DNA from: a virus | Virus record (IMG/VR): IMGVR_UViG_3300042346_001122 | Coordinates: 1 to 31,118 of that record | Direction: 5' to 3' (one strand) | DNA length: 31,118 nt | In this document: positions 6,702 to 12,765 of the stretch, in pieces | Layout of the letters: every line of letters begins with the position of its first letter | How positions within the stretch are numbered: position 1 is the first letter of the stretch | The notes under the pieces: model-generated | Told to the model about the DNA's origin: nothing | Seen by the model: the letters and a program-made list of their open reading frames with translations, nothing else | The model's database searches: none | Position numbers and translations under genes: made by a program

Positions 6702-7772
6702 ATGAATACTAAACCTATTTACCGCGTTCCTCTAATGAAAGAGATAGAAGAAATACCCTGGAATGGGTTTAATGTTGTCTCTACATTTAGCGGAACAGGC
6801 GGATCATGTCTTGGTTATCGGATGGCTGGCTATCGAGTCTTGTGGGCTAATGAATTTATTCCTGCGGCTCAGGATTCTTATAAAGCTAATCATCCAAATT
6901 CAATTCTTGACAGGCGAGATATCCGAGAGATTTCTGCTCAGGACATCTTAACAGCAACCGGATTGAAAATAGGAGAGATAGATATATTTGATGGCTCTCC
7001 CCCTTGTGCAGCTTTTTCAACAGCAGGAAAACGTGAAGCAGGATGGGGAAAAGTTAAGCAATATTCAGATACCAAGCAAAGAGTTGATGATTTGTTTTTT
7101 GAGTACGCTCGACTAATCAAAGGAACACAGCCTAAAGTCTTTGTTGCTGAAAACGTATCAGGATTAATCAAAGGAACAGCTAAAGGCTACTTCTTAGAAA
7201 TCCTTAAAACACTCAAAGATTGCGGTTATAACGTCAAGTGTAAAGTGCTAGATGCTCAATGGCTTGGTGTTCCTCAAATGCGACAACGGACTATCTTTAT
7301 AGGTGTTAGGAATGATTTGAAGTTAGAACCTGTTCACCCAAAACCGTTGCATTATCAGTACACAGTTAGAGATGCTTTACCTTGGATAACTCAGATTAGA
7401 CAAACAGATGTTTTTGTCGAAGCAGAAACCGATATCTCAAAATATGCAATTGGTAGAGAATGGGACAAAATAAAACAAGGCGAAAGTTCAGAGAAGTATT
7501 TTTCTCTGACTAAGCCACACCTAGATAAACCGTCTCCATGCGTCACCCAAATAGGCGGTGACAATACTTGTGCATCGGTAGTTCATCCCACAGAAAAACG
7601 GAAATTTTCAATTCAAGAGTTAAAACGAATTTGCGCTTTTCCTGATGATTTTATTCTAACAGGTTCCTATGCCCAACAATGGGAAAGATTGGGTAGGGCT
7701 GTTCCACCTGTTATGATGTCACATATTGCCAAAACAATTCAATTAGAAATACTAGAAAAATGTGTGGATTAG
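6702..7772 (+). CDS. C5-cytosine DNA methyltransferase, possible carboxymethyltransferase
   Basis: A 356-residue protein with the ordered C5-methyltransferase motifs: I FSGTGG (29-34), IV SPPCAAFS with catalytic Cys102, VI ENV (150-152), VIII QMRQR (192-196) and X LGRAVPPVM (330-338). Motif X normally reads GN(A/S)V; here Asn is replaced by Arg332 (codon agg at 7695-7697). In M.MpeI the equivalent Asn374 changed to Lys is known to allow use of carboxy-SAM instead of SAM, giving 5-carboxymethylcytosine. With a CmoA-like gene two genes downstream, I infer that carboxy-SAM is the natural cofactor. Target sequence is unknown. No restriction gene is adjacent. The gene starts immediately after the ParB-like stop and overlaps the next gene by 13 bases. 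Confidence 0.9.
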   Translation: MNTKPIYRVPLMKEIEEIPWNGFNVVSTFSGTGGSCLGYRMAGYRVLWANEFIPAAQDSYKANHPNSILDRRDIREISAQDILTATGLKIGEIDIFDGSPPCAAFSTAGKREAGWGKVKQYSDTKQRVDDLFFEYARLIKGTQPKVFVAENVSGLIKGTAKGYFLEILKTLKDCGYNVKCKVLDAQWLGVPQMRQRTIFIGVRNDLKLEPVHPKPLHYQYTVRDALPWITQIRQTDVFVEAETDISKYAIGREWDKIKQGESSEKYFSLTKPHLDKPSPCVTQIGGDNTCASVVHPTEKRKFSIQELKRICAFPDDFILTGSYAQQWERLGRAVPPVMMSHIAKTIQLEILEKCVD

Positions 7773-9115
7773 CGGGTACATACAAATCCAGCGTAGATGT
7801 AGAGTCTATGCTTCTTAAAATAATACATAGGGGGCGAGATGGTCAAGGTGTTCACAAGCATGAAGACACTGTTCATGGTCACGTTAGGCTGTCTTTACTT
7901 GATTTAAGTTCGGCATCTAAACAACCTTTTATCTTAAATAATTCCACTCTTTCATTTAATGGTGAGATATGGAATTATAGAGATATAAAAAAGAAGTTAC
8001 AAGACGACGGGTGCAAATTCAATACAACAGGTGACACCGAAGTATTGAGTCAATTTTTAGATATTTACGGTGTTTCACGGCTAAATCAACTAGAGGGAAT
8101 GTTTGCTTTTGTATGGAGTAAAGGGGATGAGCATTGGCTTGTGAGAGACCGTTTTGGTGAGATACCCTTGTATCTGGCAAAAACGAATAAAGGGTATATT
8201 TGGGCATCTGAAAGAAAAGCATTTCCTAGTGGTGTTATGCCTGTTGCCGTTCCTCCGGGCTATGCTTTTAATCTAGTGAAAGGCGAGTGGTTTCAATGGT
8301 ACAAGCTACCAGGAACAACACCACAGCAAAATATATTAGATTGCTTGAATAGGGGTGTAGAACAAAGATTAAATGCTGATACTCCCGTCTGCTGTCTTAT
8401 ATCGGGCGGATTAGATAGCGTCTTGGTTCTGCAAATAGCAAAGTCTATAAACAAAAACATCGTAGCTTTTACAGCAAAAATGCGTAATGATTCAAATGAT
8501 TTACTAGCAGCCAGGAAGATATGTAGTGAGTATGAAATTCAATTAATAGAAGTGCCAGTATCTATTGATTTAGATTCTTTAACTAACGCAGCCAAGGTAA
8601 TAGAAATTAACAGCAAAGCTCAAATAGAGATAGCTTCATTATGTCTACCATTAGCACAAAGGATAAGGGCAGAAGGCTTTAAATCTTGCTTATCTGGTGA
8701 AGCTGCCGACGAGCTTTTTGGTGGTTATGGTAATTTCTGTATTCAGGCATCCAAAAGCACAAATACAGAAGTTATATCTCTTAGAAAAAGTCAATTAGCA
8801 AAAATGGCAAGAGGTAATTTTGTTAGGTGCAATAAGTCTTTTATGTATGGTGGCGTAGAGTGTAGATTGCCTTTTATGGATGTGAAGTTAGTTGAATATG
8901 CCATAAACTTAGACCTCTCGCAATCACCACCAAATAAAAAACTACTGAAATCCGCGTCGGCTAGACTGCTACCTAAATGGGTGATATCCAGGGTTAAGGA
9001 TACTTTTCAAGGTGGTAGTGGTGTGTCCGATTGGACAGAGAAAAATATAGCATCGCCAATAAAATTTTACAACAACGAACTAAAGAAAACTTTTGGATAC
9101 TTACCCAAGGATTAA
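7760..9115 (+). CDS. AsnB-like glutamine-dependent amidotransferase
   Basis: A 451-residue protein, shorter than cellular AsnB (about 510-630). The glutaminase half is intact: nucleophile Cys2 (MCGLAG), HRGRDGQG (23-30), SFNGEIWNY (65-73), TTGDTEV (89-95). The synthetase half has the PP-loop SGGLDS (215-220), LSGEAADELFGGY (311-323) and ECRLPFMD. So it can make ammonia from glutamine and activate a carboxylate with ATP. The stretch where AsnB holds aspartate (TTIRAS in E. coli) reads SKAQIEIAS here, so the substrate may not be aspartate. Between a C5-methyltransferase and a CmoA-like gene, amidation of a carboxymethyl base is the best guess. Starting at 7760 puts Cys in position 2, which decides the start. 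Confidence 0.85.
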   Translation: MCGLAGTYKSSVDVESMLLKIIHRGRDGQGVHKHEDTVHGHVRLSLLDLSSASKQPFILNNSTLSFNGEIWNYRDIKKKLQDDGCKFNTTGDTEVLSQFLDIYGVSRLNQLEGMFAFVWSKGDEHWLVRDRFGEIPLYLAKTNKGYIWASERKAFPSGVMPVAVPPGYAFNLVKGEWFQWYKLPGTTPQQNILDCLNRGVEQRLNADTPVCCLISGGLDSVLVLQIAKSINKNIVAFTAKMRNDSNDLLAARKICSEYEIQLIEVPVSIDLDSLTNAAKVIEINSKAQIEIASLCLPLAQRIRAEGFKSCLSGEAADELFGGYGNFCIQASKSTNTEVISLRKSQLAKMARGNFVRCNKSFMYGGVECRLPFMDVKLVEYAINLDLSQSPPNKKLLKSASARLLPKWVISRVKDTFQGGSGVSDWTEKNIASPIKFYNNELKKTFGYLPKD

Positions 9116-9116
9116 C

Positions 9117-9821
9117 ATGAATAATTATCACGTCCCATCTAAAGATAAATGGGAATTTGACGAATCAGTAACAGACATTTTTGATGATATGTTGGCTCGT
9201 TCAATTCCTCAATACGAGGTAATGAGAGACGCTGTTACCAATATCGCTCGTGAATACATAAAACCCGCCAGTTCTGTCATAGATATTGGATGCTCAAGAG
9301 GTGAGCAGATATCTCGACTAATTCAATCCTATGGGACTAATTGCACCTATTATGGAATCGAAGTTAGTCAACCGATGATTAACGCGAGTAGGGAAAAGTT
9401 TAAGGGTTTTGAATGCGTCAGTTTACATGAATTAGATTTAAGAAAAGATTGGTTAACTCTTAAAAACGTATCCATCACTTTGTCGGTTTTAACTTTACAG
9501 TTTATTCCGATTGAATACAGATTAAGACTACTCAAAAAAATCTATGATTCAACTCGAAAAGGCGGGTGTTTTATTTTAGTTGAAAAAGTTATTGGGGGGT
9601 CTGCTGATATTGACAGTTTATTGACCAATCAGTATTATAACTTAAAACATCAGAATGGTTATTCTATTTATGAGATAGAACGGAAAAGATTAAGCCTAGA
9701 GGGTGTACTTGTTCCGGTAACAGCTAATTGGAATGAAGAAATGCTTAGATTGTCTGGTTTTACTGAGGTTGATTGTTTTTGGCGTTGGATGAACTTTTCT
9801 GGATGGATTGCTGTTAAGTAG
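9117..9821 (+). CDS. CmoA-like carboxy-S-adenosylmethionine synthase
   Basis: I start this at ATG 9117 behind AAGGA, one base after the AsnB-like stop, giving 234 residues; a longer frame opens at 9093 but lacks a site. From memory, it aligns along its whole length with E. coli CmoA: KWEFDESVTDIFDDMLARSI at the N-terminus, SAM-binding DIGCSRGE, VSQPMI, LTLQFIPIEYR, VEKVIGG, NGYSIYEIERKRLSLEGV, and the ending WRWMNFSGWIAVK. CmoA converts SAM and prephenate to carboxy-SAM for tRNA cmo5U34; no CmoB is present here, while a DNA methyltransferase is. The KR in ERKRLSLEGV is conserved in CmoA, which I recall uses an Arg to bind the carboxylate. A plain methyltransferase of the same fold is the alternative. 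Confidence 0.82.
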   Translation: MNNYHVPSKDKWEFDESVTDIFDDMLARSIPQYEVMRDAVTNIAREYIKPASSVIDIGCSRGEQISRLIQSYGTNCTYYGIEVSQPMINASREKFKGFECVSLHELDLRKDWLTLKNVSITLSVLTLQFIPIEYRLRLLKKIYDSTRKGGCFILVEKVIGGSADIDSLLTNQYYNLKHQNGYSIYEIERKRLSLEGVLVPVTANWNEEMLRLSGFTEVDCFWRWMNFSGWIAVK

Positions 9822-9887
9822 AATGAAACTAATGGAAAGATTGCCAGATTAATTAATATTAACTGTGATATAATATTAATAGTAAAT

Positions 9888-9943
9888 GCCCTTCGCGATG
9901 TTTCAGCATCCAAGGGCTGTAAACCTGATTCAGAGGTATCACA
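9888..9943 (+). promoter_or_regulatory. Structured 5' leader, copy 1
   Basis: A TATAAT (9869-9874) is followed by a hairpin: GCCCTT (9888-9893) pairs with AAGGGC (9912-9917) and GATG (9897-9900) with CATC (9907-9910) around loop TTTCAG. Then TAAACCT and GATTCAGAGGTATCACA precede the ATG; ACCT can pair with AGGT and hide the ribosome binding site. The same architecture occurs before the genes starting at 11892 and 12397. Confidence 0.6.
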
Positions 9944-10750
9944 ATGAATAACTTTAACAAAGAATTGGCTCTAACCTTAATTGATTCTAGCATTGAGTTT
10001 CCCGTTGACTTTGATGACGCGATGCAATGGTGGGACTGTCGGACTAAGGATGGAAGTCTTACCACTCGACGGCAGTTAGTCGCAAAACTCAAGCAAAACT
10101 TTGATCAAGGATTAGATTGGACTTTTGCACAAATTTATGAAAAAGTCCAAACAGGGCGACCCGTTGATAAAATCTACCTGACAGTGGACACCTTCAAAGA
10201 AATGGGAATGATGTTACCTAGTGGCAAGGGCAAAGAGATCCGGCGTTATTTCCTTGAGTGTGAACGGGAGTTAAAACAACTTAGATCAGAATCCGCCCAA
10301 ACTCAAACAGTCTCATCCCAACCCACGCCGCGCGATATTGCTGATTTTGTCTCTGTCATCCTAAATATCGCGGGTTTGGATCAGAGTATGATTGCAGCGT
10401 CCGCAGCTAATCACGTCGCTAAATATTATCCGGCGCTCCGTCCCTCGGCTGAAGACTTAAAAAAGGAATTAGTCATCGAGACATCGGAAAAACTTCTCAC
10501 GCCCACCGAACTCGGATTAATCCTAGAGCAGCGCACCGGAATTAAACACTCAGCGCAACGGGTCAACAAACTCCTATCTGAGAATGGATTGCAAACCCCA
10601 AACCCTCACGGGAAAGATCCGGCTTGGTTGCCAACGTCAAAAGGATCAGAATTTTCTAAGTTGTTACTCGCCGCACAGAAGGGGATTAAGGACGCAACCC
10701 GTCAACACTTGCAATGGTTTGAATCCGTTGTTGATGTTTTGGCGGCGTAG
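9944..10750 (+). CDS. AntA/AntB-type phage antirepressor
   Basis: A 268-residue protein. Residues 1-110 match the AntA/AntB antirepressor N-terminal domain: FPVDFDDAMQWWD, then IYLTVDTFKEMGMMLPSGKG and IRRYFLECERELKQL. A linker follows, then a helical C-terminus (TPTELGLILEQRTGIKHS, VNKLLSENGLQTP, and a WLPTSKGSEFSKLL stretch) that reads as a DNA-binding KilA/antirepressor C-domain. Such proteins relieve repression or control entry to the lytic cycle. Translation is probably regulated by the hairpin leader just upstream. The start follows AGAGGT at a normal distance. A bidirectional terminator follows. Confidence 0.75.
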   Translation: MNNFNKELALTLIDSSIEFPVDFDDAMQWWDCRTKDGSLTTRRQLVAKLKQNFDQGLDWTFAQIYEKVQTGRPVDKIYLTVDTFKEMGMMLPSGKGKEIRRYFLECERELKQLRSESAQTQTVSSQPTPRDIADFVSVILNIAGLDQSMIAASAANHVAKYYPALRPSAEDLKKELVIETSEKLLTPTELGLILEQRTGIKHSAQRVNKLLSENGLQTPNPHGKDPAWLPTSKGSEFSKLLLAAQKGIKDATRQHLQWFESVVDVLAA

Positions 10751-10761
10751 GGTGAAATAGC

Positions 10762-10793
10762 AAAAAGCCTAGGATTCAACCTCTAGGCTTTTT
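10762..10793. terminator. Bidirectional rho-independent terminator
   Basis: An 11-base perfect stem, AAAAAGCCTAG (10762-10772) with CTAGGCTTTTT (10783-10793), around a 10-base loop. It lies between the convergent ends of the antirepressor and the small minus-strand gene and has T-runs in both directions. Confidence 0.85.
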
Positions 10794-10799
10794 GAATCT

Positions 10800-10940
10800 T
10801 TATTTACTTACAATCCTTACATCTTTTCGATTGTAAGTTTTAATATCGTCCGTCCATTCAGCTAACAGCTTTTCGTCTGGATCGCACCAAGGATAACCCG
10901 GACAATACCAACCTAAACTATCCCTAAATTGAATTTTCAT
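10800..10940 (-). CDS. Small hypothetical protein, 46 residues
   Basis: A 46-residue frame from ATG 10940 to TAA 10800-10802: it starts MKIQFRDSLGWYCPGYPWCD and ends DVRIVSK. It begins three bases after the stop of the RHH gene, and the shared terminator lies directly downstream, so it completes an operon. It has one Cys pair with aromatic residues (YCPGYPWC). Not recognised. Ribosome binding site weak, so only moderately sure. Confidence 0.5.
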   Translation of the reverse strand: MKIQFRDSLGWYCPGYPWCDPDEKLLAEWTDDIKTYNRKDVRIVSK

Positions 10941-10943
10941 GGT

Positions 10944-11129
10944 CTATTTTTCCCGTAACAGATTGTTTACAATATCGCTTCGTGATCCTTCTCCCTGAGC
11001 TACCAGGGCATCTAATTTAGTTAGTAGGTCAGATTCTATACAGATACTAACTGTCACTCTTTTAGAGTCACCCTGTAGCTTTCTGCCACCATTGGGGTAA
11101 GAGCCACCCCGCCCGATGTATTTACTCAT
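10944..11129 (-). CDS. Small ribbon-helix-helix protein
   Basis: I start it at ATG 11129 (MSKYIGRGG), which overlaps the end of the upstream gene by 8 bases (GATGAGTAA), giving 61 residues; a longer frame begins at 11159. The C-terminus fits a CopG/RHH domain: the strand RVTVSICIE followed by SDLLTKLDALVAQGEGSRSD and IVNNLLREK. RHH proteins are DNA-binding, often plasmid or phage regulators or antitoxins. No toxin partner is recognisable. Confidence 0.7.
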   Translation of the reverse strand: MSKYIGRGGSYPNGGRKLQGDSKRVTVSICIESDLLTKLDALVAQGEGSRSDIVNNLLREK

Positions 11130-11439
11130 CTGTTGACTGCAACACTTCAGGGCAATCATCCCAACAGTTACCCCAATCGGATAACTCTGTATAGGTTTTA
11201 TCTAGCTTAACCAGGACGGTTTGACCATTGTCGGTGTAGTAGCCATATCGGTCGTTTTTCATATCAAATAAAACTCCGACCTGTTTGCTGTTGCCAACAC
11301 CTATAACTTCCCAGTCAACAACGTCAATACCAAAACCCAAAGCGTCAAATTCATCAACGCGATTTAATACCAGTTCAATAGCTTCAGGCTCGAAATCATC
11401 GGTTTCAGATACCAAGTCTTCTAGTGTTAGTTCGTTCAT
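11122..11439 (-). CDS. Hypothetical acidic accessory protein
   Basis: A 105-residue acidic protein (NELTLEDLVSETDDFEPEA at the start). The middle looks like beta sheet (KQVGVLFDMKNDRYGYYTDN, then QTVLVKLDKTY) and the end is WGNCWDDCPEVLQ. Not recognised. Its ATG follows AGGAACACGCC, and a strong hairpin stands 34 bases upstream. It is translationally coupled to the RHH gene below it. Confidence 0.6.
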   Translation of the reverse strand: MNELTLEDLVSETDDFEPEAIELVLNRVDEFDALGFGIDVVDWEVIGVGNSKQVGVLFDMKNDRYGYYTDNGQTVLVKLDKTYTELSDWGNCWDDCPEVLQSTDE

Positions 11440-11472
11440 GGCGTGTTCCTGTGTTGTTGTTTAATGGTTGCC

Positions 11473-11498
11473 AGCCCGTGCAACTTGTAGCACGGGCT
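11473..11498 (-). promoter_or_regulatory. Leader hairpin before the gene at 11439
   Basis: A perfect 9-base stem, AGCCCGTGC (11473-11481) with GCACGGGCT (11490-11498), around an 8-base loop, between two minus-strand genes. There is no T-run on the minus strand, so I read it as a leader structure or processing site rather than a terminator. The sequence after it (ATTAAACAACAACACAGGA) resembles the leader of the plus-strand gene at 20775. Confidence 0.55.
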
Positions 11499-11509
11499 GT
11501 TATTGATTG

Positions 11510-11680
11510 CTAACTCAGATCCCCTTCATTTAGTGCTGCCCAGTATTTTTCGGCTGTAATGGTGTAAAGGTATTCGCCGTCGTTTGCGACCCAATAGCCG
11601 TCTTCTAGTCTTAGGTTTTGTAGCTTGTTTTGAGCTACAAATTTATTGACCTGTCCTGCGTTTAATCCATCAACTGACAT
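11510..11680 (-). CDS. Small hypothetical protein, 56 residues
   Basis: A 56-residue frame from ATG 11680 to TAG 11510-11512, starting MSVDGLNAGQVNKFVAQNKL and ending TITAEKYWAALNEGDLS. Ribosome binding site GAGG lies 9 bases upstream in a CACACAGAGG context like other small genes here. Composition is normal and soluble. The function is unknown; the arrangement (HTH-like start, then short beta segments and a helix) is not diagnostic. Confidence 0.6.
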   Translation of the reverse strand: MSVDGLNAGQVNKFVAQNKLQNLRLEDGYWVANDGEYLYTITAEKYWAALNEGDLS

Positions 11681-11709
11681 ACCGTTTTTCCTCTGTGTGT
11701 TTTAATAAT

Positions 11710-11892
11710 TTAGTTATAGCATAGGGCTTTTAGGTTTGTCAATAGGTAATCTAAAATTCTTTCTAGGACTGGATTAGACACCAAAAAACACGGGTTTTGA
11801 CTCCGTGCCTTTTGGTTGTTATGTGGCGATCGCTTAATTCCCTGACTCAATAGACCAGCTAGAATAAGCCTCGATGCGATAATATTGTTCAT
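11710..11892 (-). CDS. Small hypothetical protein behind conserved leader
   Basis: A 60-residue frame starting MNNIIASRLILAGLLSQGIK and ending LLTNLKALCYN. By composition alone it is weak, but it has a GAGGT site six bases before ATG 11892 and one of three copies of the structured leader directly upstream, which argues that translation begins here. A HIP1 octamer lies inside. It may be a truncated gene, since the C-terminal half looks random. Confidence 0.42.
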   Translation of the reverse strand: MNNIIASRLILAGLLSQGIKRSPHNNQKARSQNPCFLVSNPVLERILDYLLTNLKALCYN

Positions 11893-11951
11893 TAGTGAAC
11901 CTCGGTACTAGGTGAACTCACGTCCCCGAATGCAGAAACATTGCGGGGACG
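11893..11951 (-). promoter_or_regulatory. Structured 5' leader, copy 2
   Basis: Read on the minus strand: CGTCCCCG pairs with CGGGGACG (11944-11951 and 11921-11928) and AATG with CATT around loop TTTCTG, with one unpaired C on the 5' side. Then TGAGTTCACCT and AGTACCGAGGT precede the ATG; ACCT can pair with AGGT. Matches copies at 9888 and 12398 in layout, loop start (TTTC) and spacing. Confidence 0.6.
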
Positions 11952-11965
11952 CTTATTATAACAAT

Positions 11966-12397
11966 TTAATCAGTCCCAAACTTTTCCCTGAGTGCCAACA
12001 TAGCTTTTTTCTTCTTATGTCTGAGATATGATTCGGCATCGGTCAGATTCCGACCTGGATAGATTCTCGGCCTCCCTACGGGCTTAGGGTCTGAGGTTGT
12101 TATTTTCTCATGGATTCTCGGTCGCCCCTCTGGTTTGGGATTTGAAATTTGGGACGCTCCGCAGGGTGTACAGCGCCACTTCTGCCTCCCGTCCGAATGA
12201 ACCCCGTTTTTTTTCATCTTGTGTCCGCACTTTGGACATGGCGGGTTTTTCTTGGCTTCATTGGATTTTCGATTCCGTAACCAACAGGGATTGCAGAAAT
12301 ACTTTTGTTTTCCGGTTGGCGTTATCCCAGACTTCCACATCTTCCCACCGCAAGTTAAGCAGCGCGGGTTATATTTTTCCGTGTTATCTTTGTCCAT
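11966..12397 (-). CDS. Double zinc-ribbon protein with two AT-hook-like motifs
   Basis: A 143-residue protein with two transposase-type (InsA/IS1-like) zinc ribbons in tandem: CLTCGGKMWKSG...YFCNPCW (about 13-39) and CPKCGHKMKKNG...WRCTPCG (about 54-79). Then come two copies of an AT-hook-like core, PEGRPRIHEK and PVGRPRIYPG, and a basic tail (YLRHKKKKAMLALREKFG). It therefore looks like a DNA-binding protein, perhaps a regulator or silencer-type protein derived from a transposase N-terminus. No transposase catalytic domain follows. It lies behind copy 3 of the structured leader. Confidence 0.65.
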   Translation of the reverse strand: MDKDNTEKYNPRCLTCGGKMWKSGITPTGKQKYFCNPCWLRNRKSNEAKKNPPCPKCGHKMKKNGVHSDGRQKWRCTPCGASQISNPKPEGRPRIHEKITTSDPKPVGRPRIYPGRNLTDAESYLRHKKKKAMLALREKFGTD

Positions 12398-12455
12398 TAG
12401 TAGCCTGTTCTGTAGGTTTACTCAAGTCCCCAGATGTGGCAAAACATCGTGGGGA
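12398..12455 (-). promoter_or_regulatory. Structured 5' leader, copy 3
   Basis: Read on the minus strand: TCCCCA (12455-12450) pairs with TGGGGA (12432-12427) and GATGT with ACATC around loop TTTGCC, with one bulged C. Then TTGAGTAAACCT and ACAGAACAGGCTACTA precede the ATG; CCT can pair with AGG. Base changes between copies keep the pairing (TCCCC/GGGGA here, CCCTT/AAGGG in copy 1). Confidence 0.6.
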
Positions 12456-12463
12456 TAATTTTT

Positions 12464-12700
12464 CTAGGTACTCAATACAATTGTGGCCGGATAAATTGCC
12501 ATGTAATCGTTTTCACCTAAGCTAATTTTCTGCTGCTCAACTAAAGTAAAAATTGCAAACCAAAATACTTTTTCACTCAATCCCAAATCATCCTGAGCTT
12601 TAGAGGGATAGATAAATACTGCCCTCTTTCCTAGGAATTGAGGGACTAACCATTTTTCCACAATGGTGATCGCATTCTCTAGTTCTTGAGTATTAATCAT
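12464..12700 (-). CDS. Hypothetical protein, 78 residues
   Basis: A 78-residue protein starting MINTQELENAITIVEKWLVP. It has an amphipathic N-terminal helix, a hydrophobic centre (LSEKVFWFAIFTLVEQQ, not long enough to be a clear membrane span) and a beta-rich end (DYMAIYPATIVL). Overall this resembles small winged-helix-like phage proteins, but I cannot assign a family. No strong ribosome binding site. It heads the minus-strand accessory operon. Confidence 0.5.
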   Translation of the reverse strand: MINTQELENAITIVEKWLVPQFLGKRAVFIYPSKAQDDLGLSEKVFWFAIFTLVEQQKISLGENDYMAIYPATIVLST

Positions 12701-12765
12701 AATTTAATCAGCACAAAACTATTGTTTTATTATATAATATAAACAGTTCTAAACGCTAACAAAAT

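Noticed and set aside
7760-9115. Gat-QueC or 7-deazaguanine DNA modification
   Set aside because: The synthetase half has the AsnB signature (LSGEAADELFGGY and LPFMD), not QueC, and no other queuosine or archaeosine genes are near.
11473-11498. Terminator for the 56-residue gene
   Set aside because: No T-run follows on the minus strand, and the stem is placed like a leader of the next gene.
11966-12397. Insertion sequence
   Set aside because: Only transposase-like zinc ribbons are present; no catalytic domain, terminal inverted repeats or target duplication could be seen.
12097-12525. 142-residue plus-strand frame opposite the zinc-ribbon gene
   Set aside because: It mirrors the Cys-rich gene on the minus strand, spans two leader hairpins and has no protein-like pattern.
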